From: Juglans regia
Lineage: Eukaryota > Streptophyta > Magnoliopsida > Fagales > Juglandaceae
Length of the DNA: 64,000 bases
Direction of reading: 5' to 3'
Assembly: GCF_001411555.2 (NCBI RefSeq)
Contig: NC_049911.1
Coordinates: forward strand, 4,720,209-4,784,208
Below, in pieces: positions 47,872 through 60,142 of the stretch. Numbering within the stretch: the first letter of the stretch is position 1; every line of letters starts with the position of its first letter. Below the pieces are notes generated by a model. That model had not been told where the DNA came from. It saw only the letters and a program-made list of their open reading frames with translations, and made no database searches. The position numbers and the translations under genes are program-made.

Positions 47872-48396
47872 ATGGACAGCCAGGATCTTTCTTCGCCACC
47901 CCACATGGACGCATCTCGTCCATCCCTTGGTTTCCCTCTCGGTACTGCCCTCCTCCTCATCATCATCTTCAGCTTGAGTGGAATCTTCTCCTGCTGCTAT
48001 CACTGGGACAGGTTCAGATCTCTGCACCACTCTTTCTCCCAGGACGACCCAGATCACGATACAGATATCGAAGCTTCACCCTCCAAATCTAAACCCATAT
48101 GCACGGTAAATATATAAACCAATAGTTTAATCTAAGTCGGTGATAATTTATTCTCTGTTTCATTGTTTGTTTCAGAATTTTTACAGTGACTGACGTATAT
48201 TTTCTGGGTTGTTCTTTTTTAATAGAATCTAAAGCAAAATCAAAGCCAAAGCTTGCCTGTGTTGATGCCTGGGGATCGGATTCCAAAGTTCATAGCATTG
48301 CCATGCCCATGTGAACCTCCACGTCCAGAAAAAGTTGTGGTAAAAGTGCAGAAGCCACTGAAGCCACCACCTCGCCTGCCAGTGCCTTTGTATTAG
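47872..48396 (+). CDS. small membrane protein, At5g65660-like (proline-rich C-terminus)
   Basis: Two coding exons, 47872-48105 and 48226-48396, joined by a GT-AG intron in phase 0, give 134 residues. The N-terminus MDSQDLSSPPHMDASRPSLG is followed by a single hydrophobic helix (FPLGTALLLIIIFSLSGIF, about residues 21-39), then CCYHWDR and a polar segment. The C-terminal exon is Pro-rich, with CPCEPPRP and KPLKPPPRLPVPLY. The order matches the plant family annotated as uncharacterised protein At5g65660 (hydroxyproline-rich glycoprotein family). Its biochemical role is unknown; a membrane or secretory location is inferred from the helix. The ATG at 47872 is chosen because it opens the conserved N-terminus. 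Confidence 0.88.
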
Positions 48397-49100
48397 CCAC
48401 CCCCCCCCCCCAAAAAAAATAAAATAAAGGACTCATAAATTGATGTATATATATGTGACAACGATGGAAGCATATTTTAATTTTTACCAATTGCAATATT
48501 TCCCCTTGTGATAGTTCGATTTTTACTAATATTGTTTGGCCCATGAGAAAAGGTCGATTTGTAATTTTTTTTTTTACCATTTCATCATGATTTCCCCAAG
48601 TTTTGTACAAATCTTGTACATATCCAAATAGAAGGAAGATTATTCAGTGGCAGCTTGATTAAATTCCATTTTTTGGTTGCTTAAGTTTCAATGCTGGCTT
48701 GATTTTATTAATTGGGTCATGTAATTGACAGAGACTATGCTTCTTTATTATTGTTTTATTGGCCTATAACTTGCTCTATTGGAAGCCTCCTCATGAGTTT
48801 GATCTGAAGAACTTGAACCTTTTGTTTAATTAGCTACCAAGCTTTACCCAAATTTAGCCAAACTGTAATGAGATGACCAATAAAATAGGGAAATCTGAGT
48901 ATGATTGAGGATTTTTTTAATTTTTATTTTACAAAATATTTTTTTAAAGTATGATGGAGTTGGGTTCGTGTATTTTCTTCTTTTCTAGAGAATATAATGG
49001 AGTTGTTCGTAGCGTACTCTGTTCTCGATTTGTTGGTTTATTATATATTACAGTGTGTAGAATTGGCCATGGGTTTCGTCATGCAGGAGAGTGGACATTT
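48397..49100. other. 3' flank of the At5g65660-like gene
   Basis: No gene seen. It starts with a C-run followed by an A-rich stretch just after the stop codon. AATAAA-like signals (AAAATAAAATAAAGG, about 48416-48429) could serve for polyadenylation. Confidence 0.4.
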
Positions 49101-49106
49101 AAAAAA

Positions 49107-49280
49107 GAGTAATTTTATATATAATCGTGAAGTGCGTAAACGCTACGTTATCATTTTAAAAAAAATAAGATCTATTATTAAAAATTTAATTAATTAATTT
49201 TTTTTTCATATAAATCCTATATTGTATTCACTTTTTTCAAAACGGTTATACAACAGTTTGCACAATTCAAGCGATGATAC
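49107..49280. mobile_element. MITE, family D
   Basis: Left edge GAGTAATTTTATATATAATC followed by GTGAAGTGCGTAAACG. The inverted right edge (GTATCATCGCTTGAATTGTG followed by CAAACTG) resembles it. Same family as 35899-36065. Confidence 0.6.
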
Positions 49281-49439
49281 TACTTTATATATGTGTGTAT
49301 ATATATGTTGAAAGAATGCGTACTGAGTTAGACGGGCTTAGTTTGCAAAATCAACGTTGGTCTTTTAAGAGGCATAAATTTAGGCAATCCTAAAAGATTT
49401 TTACTTTTTACTTTTTATTTTTTATTTGAAAAGAAATAA

Positions 49440-50540
49440 GAATTTCATTAAAATAATCAGGTAATACAGGATTTATCAGACTGAATCACATACATAACAT
49501 CCAAGGGACAATCCTCAATCTATACAGACTTATTTTTTAAACTTATATCAATTTTTACAGCATTGTGAGCAGCCTGATTGCTACATCTTCTGGTAAAGCA
49601 TAATTTCCATCCAACTCGAGTAGAAAATAAAACCTATATATCCTTAATCAGTTGGCCCTCCGAAGATAAATCATCAGTGTTCCCATTAACCCCATCAACC
49701 ACATGTTTAGCATCGCCCTCAAATAGCTCATTGTTAAGATTCATCTCTTGACAGAGAATACCTCTTAGAAGAGCATAACATGAGAAGGCAGAACCCTGCA
49801 TCCTCGAAGCAGCCACCACGATCTCAACCTCCCGCCTGCTGTTTCTCACCACAATACCAAGCCCATAAGTCTCTTCTAATCCAGCATCAAAATTTAGTTT
49901 GCACAAGGGATTAGCTGGTGGTCTCCACCTCATATCAAATACCTGTCGAGGGATACAGTCAACATTAGACATTGAGTGCTGATGGATGTCTTGATAAACC
50001 TCCATATCAATTAAAGCAAATCTAAGTAGAATAGACGGGGCATTAAAATTATTATTAAAAACAAAGCAATTCCTCCTAGTCCATAACTTGTAAAATATTG
50101 CAGCCACTTGCACTGAAGTCACATCATCCAATCTTCTAAATAAACCATCTCAAAACTGTTTAAAGTCATGGAAATTGGAGTTCCATTTCCTTAGAGGACT
50201 ATCGTGATCACCCCAAACATCCATTGATGCAGGGCAATTCTAAAGAACATGAATGATAGACTCCTCATCCCTCAAACATACTGGACATAACTCATCCTCT
50301 ACTATCAATTTTTTCCTCAACATTTGCTTTGTTGGTAAAATTTCATTGAGAGCCTTCTAGAGAAATTGTTTAATTTTCTCTGGGATTTTCAAGTGCCATA
50401 ACTGCCTCCAAATCTTCTCACTAGCCTCTCCATTCGATGACTCTCATTGAGATTGCTTTGACAATTCACAATACAAGACATAAGCACTTTTCACTGAAAA
50501 AATCCCCTTTGTATGTCTTGACCATATCAGCCCAAGTATG
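49440..50540 (-). pseudogene. 5'-truncated LINE tail: zf-RVT and RNase H domains
   Basis: The minus strand encodes, from about 50530 to 50150, the zinc-binding RT-associated block (IWRQLWHLKIPEKIKQFLWK, ELCPVCLRDEESIIHVL). Then at 50131-49634 comes an RNase H-like domain (LCKLNFDAGL, GLGIVVRNSRREV, LNNELFEGDAKHVVDGVNG), the RVT_3 pattern of plant LINEs. A poly-T-rich stretch at 49400-49435 is the likely poly-A tail. Stops occur at the zinc block and before the RNase H. It is a separate insertion from the LINE at 4093-17342. Confidence 0.85.
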
Positions 50541-50902
50541 TATTGAAAGCATTAAGTATATATGACTTCGAAGTCAAGCATATAGGCTGTTCTCACTTTT
50601 CATGAGTATGTTGATAAGTATGTCAAATCTTTAATCTTTCAAATGAGTTTGGTTGTGGTTGGTATATATGGCTCCTTTTGCTCTAATGTTTGTCTTAGAT
50701 AGAGGAAAGTAGTTAACCATTACTTAGTAATTCTAACACTTGTCTGCCACGTCCTAATAACGACATTAATTTATCAAAATAATAATAATTACAACGTTAA
50801 TTGAGCATCCAAGATACTTTTTTTTTTTTAATAGAACATCCAAGATACTTGATTGGGCCAAGATGTGCATCCTTTACAAATGTTTTAATCATAATACATT
50901 TA

Positions 50903-51198
50903 GGCCTTGTTTGGGAACTATTTTATCTCATCTTCTTCTCAAACATTACAAATAGAAACATATTTTAGTATCAGATTTTTTACTTTTTCATCTAATCAAA
51001 ATAATTCAACATTTTTAAATTCTAAAACAAAATTAATATTTAAAAAAATTATATTTTAACAATATTTTAACTTTACAATATTTTTATTCAATTTTATTTT
51101 TTTCTCTCAATTTTCAAAACTCAATAAAATATCTTAACTCAAACTATTTCATTACTATTCAAAGATTTCTCATCTCATCTTATTCTTCAAATAAGCTC
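50903..51198. mobile_element. Tourist-like MITE, family A, 296 bp
   Basis: Left end GGCCTTGTTTGGGAA, right end inverted GAGCTTATTTGAAGAA. 3-bp duplication TTA (50900-50902 and 51199-51201). The interior matches the family A element at 1374-2011. Confidence 0.8.
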
Positions 51199-51403
51199 TT
51201 AGTGAAAGATCACAATTTATAAAAGAGTAATACTAAATATAAGTACAGGGCCTTCAAATTCTTTAAAAAAAAATAGAACTCTTAATAAAAGTATAAGTTT
51301 TTTAAAAGACGTCTCATTTTTTTTCCAAAAAGGTTGCGGGATGTTCACACACTCTAAGCATGCACAAATAATTCTCCTTGATGAAATAGAAAGTAGAGAT
51401 TTA

Positions 51404-51544
51404 GGATTAGTTTGGGTAGTATTATTCATTATTTTATTATTATTTTTTACATATTTTTCATTATTATTTACTATTATATTTTATTATTACTTTTAACTAC
51501 TATTCACAGAATATCTGACATCACCTCACTGCTCAAACGCATCC
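51404..51544. mobile_element. MITE related to family A, 141 bp
   Basis: Inverted ends GGATTAGTTTGGGTAGT and GGATGCGTTTGAGCAGT enclose an AT-rich core with TATTCATTATTTTATTATT repeats. The neighbouring 3-mers are TTA and TAG, so the duplication is not exact. Confidence 0.65.
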
Positions 51545-51991
51545 TAGAATTCATAATTTTGAAGGATAGACTTCCACGTTCTTAGAAAATTATGTCGGTG
51601 TATGTTTTTATCTTATTATTCTTACAATCTCTCTCCCCTATAAGATCAGTTATTTCAAGTTGGATCTATGGTTTTATTTCATTGTCTTCAAATTAAATGT
51701 GAAATAACAGCCTTGTGCAATAAAATTCATGATGAGCAGTAAAGAGAGACAAAACATGGAGTCCAATTACTCCAAATGAATATCATGACATTTATTATAT
51801 CCTAATTTAAAACTTGGTTAAATAAGACCACTTTCTATTCGATCTTTTGCCAATACTCGAAGATTGTACTGATCCTTAGACCATCCGTGCTTGTTGAGGT
51901 ACATTTCCCTTTCTTTCTTTCTTGTTTACATTCCTTTCCACCCGTACTGTACTCTGACATTGACCTCTTTTCTTTCTTTAATTTTAGACTC

Positions 51992-51994
51992 AAA

Positions 51995-52033
<39 letters not shown>

Positions 52034-52034
52034 A
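51992..52034. repeat. (AAAT)n microsatellite
   Basis: About ten tandem AAAT/AATA units in one run. Confidence 0.95.
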
Positions 52035-52394
52035 GAGCTTGTCCCCACTGCGCCCATCCACACTTTTTCTTACGCCACTCAAATTAACATCATCAATCTT
52101 ACTCAAGAAAATCACACTTTTTCTCTTTAGCTTTCGTGGCTTCTTTGATTTGGTCATTTTAAACATCACAGCAAAGATGGAAACGTAATTTGTCCCAAAT
52201 GGTTTGTTTGTTTTTTCTTTTTTCTTTATGATAATGATATTTGTTTACCACCAACCCTTTTCGTGGATGTCTTTTTGCAAGTTGATTTGAATGCTTGATT
52301 GGTAAGGCCAATCAATTTGAGAAACCATTTAATCAAAACGGGACTCAATAATCTTATCAATTTCTAAATTTGTTAGGATTTAATCAGTCATGTG

Positions 52395-52580
52395 TACCCG
52401 TTTAGATTCAGAGATGAGTTGAATAAAATATTATTAGAATATTATTTTTTAATATTATTATTATTTTGATATTTGAAAAAAGTTGAATTATTTATTATAT
52501 TTTGTGTGAAAATTTAAAAAAATTATAATAATGAGATGAGATGAAATGAGCTGATGTTAGTTTTCAATCCAAACTAGATC
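52395..52580. mobile_element. MITE related to family A
   Basis: The left edge CCCGTTTAGATTCAGAGATG pairs with the inverted right edge (ATCTAGTTTGGATTGAAAAC), with GAGATGAGATGAAATGAGCT at the inner right. No clear target duplication. Confidence 0.55.
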
Positions 52581-52599
52581 TTGCTCAATACCCTATTCT

Positions 52600-53865
52600 A
52601 CAAAGGTTTTTTCGACTTATATTATAGAGAATTTTTGTTTTTTGACTGTCTAGTCGTTGCAATCAATTCTTAAGATAAAGAGAATTCAATTAACTTGACT
52701 TCTTCTATTTATAATTTTTTGTTTTATTGAGGGGCTCATTCTAAATATAAAAAATCTATTTGTTTTATGATATTTTATGTAGTTAGATAAACAATTTTTT
52801 AAATAGATTTTTTATTTTTATTTTTTAATTTCAATTTGGTCTATTTAGTATTTATGCCAATGCAACCACCAACTCCATACTTGAGAAAATAGAGAGAGCC
52901 TCGAAGAAAACTGAGCCTGGCCCATTTTGTTTGCTTTTGAACTCAAAGAAAGTTCAGTGAAAAAACAGGGATTGTTTAATGGGGACCCTTGCACACCAAA
53001 TTCACATGGAAACAGGAGCCCCTTCCATAGACAATTCCTGGTGGCTTCTGAGTGGCCTTATCCCAACAGAGCCTGAATGATGTAACATTGCATTTTTCTT
53101 TAATAGTGACGAAGATTATTGTCTTAATCCAATGGGAGGAGGAGGACCAACGTATATAGTTTTTAGCAAAAAAGTAGGGAGAGAGAAAAGAAAAGTTGAT
53201 GATAAATAGGGTGTGTGATGTTTTTTTATAAGATTTGAGTGTATTTTTTATAAGCTGTGAAGTGTAGGATAATAAATAATAACTGATGAGAAGATTTTTT
53301 CTAAAAAAATAATCAAGAATCTTTCGAGAAAGGGCAGATTCTCTCATGTCTAGTTGTATAAAACAATAATCAAGAATCTTTCGATTCTTCTAGGGTTTGA
53401 ATTAATTGGGTTTGATGCAATGACCATTAAATGTGGAATTAAATTATATATATATATATATATATATAAATGAGATTGTGAAATATACTTATAATAAACA
53501 ACTCAATCCTAAATATGATCACATCAAACTAAAGTGATACAAATTCTACTAGGAAAAAAAAGGAAAAATTTTCGAATATTTCTTTAGATTTTCTTTCTCT
53601 CCTTCCAAACATCAATATATAAAAAAAGAAAAAGAAAACATGAATATTTAATTGTCAAAACATCTTTATCTTAATTTCCATAATAAACAAAAAGAGAAAG
53701 CAACTTTTACAAAACTTCAAAGAAAATCTTGTAAAAAGCTTATTATTCCGTTCATATTTTCAATGGATCTTGCCGATTTTCAAATTTCAATAAAAACACC
53801 ACCACGAAACTTTCTCAGTTTAATTAAACACATATTTAAAGGGTCCAATCACTTTTATAAAAGCT

Positions 53866-53899
<34 letters not shown>

Positions 53900-56150
53900 A
53901 TCTTATCTCTAAAAGTTGTCAAAAATTTCAAGAAAATCTTAAGCATAAACATCCCAACACGAGACTAAAGATCATGTTGATTGGAGTGGGGTACTACTAA
54001 AACACAAGAAAGCATTCAAGTACTTGTATAATGAGTTATAGTGGAAATCCTCGTAATAAAGTTAGGTATAAATCATAGAAAGCATGCATTATTTACAATG
54101 ATTAATTTTCCTTTCCTTTCCTTTCCTTTCCTCTAGCGAGTATACTCGTACCTCTAGGATTAGTTGAAGAGTTGTTCATGTAAATCATGTAATCGACCAG
54201 CTGCTTGGAACCATCCAATATGGTGATCGATCTAGCACTAGAAGATCATAGATCATAGATATCTTAATTATTTATTAGATTCTTTGTGAAGGATCGATAT
54301 TAATTGTTTTATAAGATTAGTGGTGGAGAATTAATTAAACCAAACACAAAATTAGGTAGATAAGTGTCTTCTTTTCAAAGAATACTATAATGTGGTTTGG
54401 GTCATGCAGCTAATAAGAACATTACTCATCAAGTTGCATGAGTAGCAGCCGGGGTGCTAGCTTATTCTCCAACATATATGCATGCTTAATTTTCTGTTTC
54501 CATGCAATCTGGTCTTTGTTTTATTTTCCTCTTTCATCACCTCATGAAAAGAAGATTCTGTTTAGATCATTATGGTCTAGCATGCCTATTTTTAGCTCTG
54601 ATTTTGTTTTAATTGCCATGTATATCTAATTCTCTCTGATCTCTTGCATTTCATTTATTCTTTATAATCACGAAGAACCAATAGTACTTATGAGATGGAA
54701 CGGGTTAGAAAGTGAGAAATAATGACATGTCATGCTTTATATACCTATTTCTCACAAACGTTATAAAGTTTATAGAAATACTCATTTCTCTCCATGAAAG
54801 ATCAAATAGGAGGAGTGGGGTAACTCCTTATAAAGAATAGGATGAGTTTGTTCCTAAGCTGTGTGAGACTTCTCAACACACCCTCTCACGTGTGAGCCGG
54901 TATTTTCGGTACCATCATTGTGGATAGGTTGTAGGAACCCATCATCTGTCATAGATGAACTTGGCCTTGATACCATGAAGAAATTCATGAGCTTAACTCA
55001 TCTCATAAAATCGATTCTATAAGAGATGATTGCTCATGTCTTATAAACATTCCCAAGACCTAATCCATAGGCAATGTGAGATTATTCTTCAATATCATCC
55101 CTCACTTGCAAGCCAGTATTTTTCCTGGTTCTTGTCACGAGGTAAGTAGTTGTGAGCTCTTATTCGTCCTATGACAGACTCTGATATCATATAGAAATAC
55201 TCATTTCTAGAAATACTCATTTCTCTCCATAAATAGCCTAATAGGAGGAGTGAAGTAACTCCTTATAAAGACTAGGATGAGTTTGTTCCTAAGCCGTGTG
55301 AGACTTCTCAACAAAGCGAAGCTCGATTTTGAAACCATGTTCTTATTTATGTTTTGAGAGTGCTTGATGATCTTTTCAACCAAAATCTTGCACACACAAG
55401 CCTCATGAAAGTGTGAATGTTAAGACCTAATTTTTGTGTTGAACCGTGATATATTATATATAGAGACATGGATGTAAAAATCAATTCACTGCAAATTCAT
55501 TGTACATGGATGCAAAAATATTCGTATCTCAAATATTTCTGTTTTGGATTACTCAAAGTTAAAAATATAATCACGTGAAATTCTTAAGCAAATTAAAGTG
55601 CGAAAACAAGAGCTTCTAACATTGAAAATCATGATTCGAGAACAAGTATATATTTAGCATAAATATGCCATTGATCTATATCTTGATCTCTCACCTTGAG
55701 AAGTAAATTAGATATTTGGTAGAGTACCATGTATGTACTTCGTGTTCAAGATAACTTCTACTTATAATATATAACTTGTGTTTTAGGAATGAAAATGGTA
55801 GAATTTTTAGGGTATTCTATCATATAAATGATTGAGATCTTCTTAATACGATTAAATATTTATTAGAAAATTCAATATTTGTCATGATCGGAGTATTTAC
55901 CATATTAAATAAATTTTGAAGATAATAAATGATCGATGGAAAATTTCCAGCCAATTAATTTGAAATCATAACTAAGAGTTAAATAAACACATGAAATAAC
56001 ATTAAGTGAAATTTGTTCCTCATTCCTTATTTTTAATAGGAAATAAAGGAATAAAAGGAACAGAGGTTTTATTGAAATCATAAAGGAGCCCACTGCAGTT
56101 GGGTTCCGGCCCAAGGGAAGCTCTTGTTTTCGTAGCCTTCTGTCACGAGA
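52600..56150. other. spacer between MITEs and the SANT gene
   Basis: No gene is supported. (TA)n runs lie at about 53444-53467 and 53867-53900. A direct repeat pair lies at 54777-54877 and 55194-55315 (listed separately). The 52976-53347 minus-strand frame and the other short frames have no recognised domain. Confidence 0.45.
54777..55315. repeat. pair of direct repeats enclosing CTCACGTGTGAGCC-type sequence
   Basis: A block of roughly 110 bp with AATACTCATTTCTCTCCAT, AATAGGAGGAGTG and TAAAGAxTAGGATGAGTTTG occurs at 54777-54877 and again at about 55205-55315. Between them are TGATACCATGAAG, ACGTGTGAGCC and CCTCACTTGCAAGCC. The layout suggests pieces of a small non-autonomous LTR (TRIM-like) element or its tandem remnant. 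No ends were fixed. Confidence 0.5.
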
Positions 56151-56259
56151 AAGCCCGCTTCTGTTCAGTTTGAATAGCGGATCTTCCGAATCTTTCCCTC
56201 CCAAACCTCTCTCCATACGGGTCGAAGTCTTGACTCTTGACCACCAAGTGTTCGTGAAA

Positions 56260-58605
56260 ATGCCTTGTCGAAATCTCATCGGTAGCAGTAGCACCGAGCA
56301 ACGCAAGAAACTCCGCAGATCTCCGAGATTTCTCTACCAAAAAAACACCCCAGAATCAAAGCAACCCACGAATCTTCGAAGATCCCCGAGACTCCACCAG
56401 AAGAGTGCAACTTCAGAACTCGAAGATCCGAAAACCCCCAAGTCCAAATCCAGAAACAACAGGGCACGTCCTTTGGACCCTTCTCTCAGCTCAGCGAAAG
56501 AGAACAAGGATAACCCGGTAAAGGACTCACAGAGAACAAGAAAATCTGATCGTGGGGCGAGAAATTGCTGGAATTTAAGGTCTGGGTCGAGGAGATCTCC
56601 AAGGTTGAACAATGCGGTCGAGGCGTTTCGGGGTCTCAGACGTTCTCCGAGGTTTTCTAGTCATAAAAATGTCGTTGATGAAAGGATAGATTATGTGGAT
56701 AAAACTTTTGAGAAAAGGAGGAAATCTGATATTGGGTTCAATAGTTGTCGGAGTTCTGCGTCGCGCAAGTCTCCCAGATTGGATAGTGGTATTGATGTTG
56801 GAGGTCTTAGAAAATCACAGAGGATTTATAATCAGCAAAATGTTATTCATGAACATGTCGAGAAGAGTGGCAACGCGAACTACTTGGATAAAGAGGAAAC
56901 AGATAATGGAAAAGCTGGAAAGGGGGCGATTCCTTGCGAACAGGTTTCAGGGAAACGTGATGGGCGGACTTGGGTGACAAGGGGGAGTTCTATTGGCCCT
57001 GAAGTTATCGTGGAAGGTGACGAGAGGAAGGCTGATATTGTGATTAACAGGAAGAGAAAGTCAGATGACGAATATGATGATATTACTGAAGGGTGGACAA
57101 AGGAGCAAGAATTAGCATTGCAGAGAGCATATTTTGCTGCCAAGCCGACCCCCCATTTCTGGAAGAAGGTTTCCAGACTGGTATTTTCCTATCCTAATTT
57201 GGAATTTCTTGTTCATTGTTCTGTTTGGAATGCATTTTTGGGAAATATAAATAGCAAGAGCAACGATCATGTTCTTTTCAAGGAGTTACATAGACGCTTG
57301 GTTATTGGGTAATGCTTATTTATAAGATATTGATAAAGTTGTAATTCTTGAAGTTTAGATTGTGTAAATTAGCTCAACTTTCATGAACTACTGTTTTCCA
57401 GAGAAATCATTGTAGCATGCATTCTAAACTACCAAAATGTTAAACTACCACATTAAACTGCAAAACTTAGCTAATTTGCACCTTAGGTAAACATCAGACT
57501 ATTAAGATCGTTCCACATGTCCTACTAATATCAATCTTAGTAGTCAGATCTTAACCTACTTTAGGGTACAAACTGAAAAAGGATGGTAGTTTGGAGTGCA
57601 AGGAGTAATTTCCCCATAAACAATATTTTTAACATAGAAACAACCCAAAATTTTTATAGCTAGATCTCATTTTGAGTATTTTTCTAAAACTTGTTTCAAC
57701 ATATACTTGCTCTTTAATATTTGAATTAATCTCTGTCAACTATTTGATACAAAATCTCTCTTCCCTGGAGTTAGCTTCCTTGTACATTGCTTTATTGGAA
57801 TTGTATCAATGGTTGACTTATGTGATACCAAAATTTCTCACAGGTGCCTGGAAAGTCTGCACAGGAGTGCTTTGATAAAGTGCACTCTGACAATTTAACC
57901 CCACTCCAACCTCGTCCTCGATCAAGGACTAAGAAAGCACAATCTTCACCCCTTCAACATTTTTCGCTTTCTGCAAGTAGATTACTTAAACCAAGGGCTA
58001 AAAGGTTGAATTGCAATAAACAGAAGACTCATCTACTCTCACAAAAAACCGTAAGACACTTGTTACAAAAGCATTATCATGTGGACCAGGATTATGAAGC
58101 TGATCTATTTTCAGTGCTTGAATCCAATATGGATACATCTAATCAAGCTGTTCAGCCGGGTGTTATACTTTCCACCCCAAAACAATTAGTGGAAAAACAT
58201 GATCTTTTCCAGAAGTTCCGTGAGAGATCTTCATCTGTCCATAAAAAGCCCATTCCAAGATTTAGTAGCTCATCTTTGAAGACTCTTGTCAGTCCTCCAG
58301 TACTGAAGCAAGTAAAAAACAGGGTCTTACATGAGAAGTACATTGACCAATTACATTGTAGGGAAGCCAAAAGAAAAGCAGCATCAGCACGGGCAGAAAA
58401 ATCCTCTGTAGTTAAAGAGGATACAAAAGATATCCATAATCAGAATATTGATGTGGTTAGAGCTGCAAAGAATGCTTTGGTTTATGATGCTAGAAATGTT
58501 ATCGATCAGTATCAACATTCCCAAGCCATTGACATGAGCAACTCAGATTTCAACGATGGTGATGATGTTGACAGCAATGATGATGAAGGTGAAGATGAAA
58601 TTTAG
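56260..58605 (+). CDS. nuclear protein with basic RRSPR repeats and a SANT/Myb domain
   Basis: Two coding exons, 56260-57180 and 57844-58605, with a GT-AG intron in phase 0, give 560 residues. The N-terminal half is basic and carries six short repeats (RRSPR four times, RKSPR and RKSQR once each, the first at about residues 19-23). The SANT/Myb-like domain spans the exon junction (about 278-325: GWTKEQELALQRAYFAAK, then HFWKKVSRL, then VPGKSAQECFDKVHSD). Next comes a Pro/Arg-rich stretch, a long helical basic region with VSPPVLKQVKNRVLHEKYI, and an acidic tail (DDVDSNDDEGEDEI). Chromatin or DNA association is inferred. The SANT spacing (W, FW, SAQEC) recalls the SANT domain of the kinetochore factor MIS18BP1/KNL2, but no SANTA domain is visible. 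I cannot name the gene. The ATG at 56260 is the first in frame; the upstream frame lacks one. Confidence 0.85.
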
Positions 58606-60101
58606 CCACATAATTCATTAAAAGCTTCAAGATCATCAATTGAGATGTAGATTTCCTTACATTGCTAATTGAAGCTTTCAGGTGTAGCTGCTGACTTTGA
58701 ATCCTGTATAATATTATAACCCATTTCGAAAATCCTATGTTGGGCAAATTTTGTTGAACATAATGGTGAAATAAATATGATGGTTCCCTTTCTTTCAAAT
58801 TTACGAGTAAATATTTATTATCTTTTATCTTATATTGAGGAATGATAGCTGTCAGGTGCAATACATGTGGCTTGGTTTATTATATATGGATCATTGTATC
58901 TTCCCATCTCTAAGTTACCTAAATGCGGCATACGAAAGATTTTATGGGTGGGATATTTCGTCTTGTTTTTGACAAACTCACCTCTAGGAGCGTGAATTGT
59001 GGGCTTGAAGACAAGAAAAACAATAATAATATATATAAGCTTTCTTAAGCCGATATGTTTGTAGTTTGAAAAGAAAAATAGCTTGTCCTTCGTAGCTGTG
59101 TTCCTGTTCTTCCTTAAATTAATGTTAGCTTATTCCAAGTTCAAGAATGGAGTCCTTATCTTATCTAGAATTTAAAATGGTGCAGCTCCAATCTCATATA
59201 ACTCTTGATCAGTTGGGTCCTCATGATATAGCATTTATATATATTGACTTATGCTGGATATCATTTGATCAAGGAATAAGAAATCTGCTTTGAACATTTT
59301 AATATAACATTTCAGTTGCAAAATAGCAGCTGCAACAGTTCTGGAAAAATTACAGACATCGTGATTACTTGTACAACATCATATAGAATCTTCCTTTGAT
59401 TATCCTAAGGATAAAATAGAAGCGTGTTACTGAACCTCAACATCGATATAGTGCTTTGAGGTTGCCAGTTTGTGGGTAGTAATCATTGAAAATACAGTAC
59501 TGCTTTTTGTGGGATCAGACATTGGCGAAAAAAATTCTAAATGCATTTATTATGCTAACTAATATATATTAATAGGCTTTGACATCAGTGACGCATTTGA
59601 TGTGTCAATATTATAGCCTCTAACTACATATATTAGAGTTGGGATTCATACGTTATAGGCTATAGAGCGAGGAAATGAGATCTTTAATTGTGAATTAAGT
59701 TGCTTACTTATCTCAAGGAACTAATTCAAGTTATAATCTGCTACGTGGCCGAATATCAACCGTGTCCAGCTTGCTACCAGGATCATGATGATCCACTGTA
59801 TTTTCCACATACATAAACATTTATGGAAGTACGGCCTGATCTCAGAAATGAAGTTGCGATCAAACATGTGACTTCTGCTTTTTGTTTTTTGGAACATGTT
59901 AATTTTATCTGGCCTGCCTCCCGGCGCAACCATTTATAAAATCCGATAAATTATCATCATCATGTTTTACATCTTGAAATTCTAAACTCATCATGTAATA
60001 CGTTCATATCATATCATATGAATCAAATAAATTATCGACATTTAATTTACTAATGATCAGGCGTGACCCAAATCTTCTAGTGTGCATTACACTTGAGCTC
60101 C

Positions 60102-60142
<41 letters not shown>

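Noticed and set aside
47655..48092. Plus-strand frame of 145 residues overlapping the At5g65660-like gene
   Set aside because: Different frame from the conserved protein; Ser/Pro-rich composition is a by-product of the leader and exon 1.
56334..56612. Minus-strand frame of 92 residues within the SANT gene
   Set aside because: Antisense shadow of exon 1.
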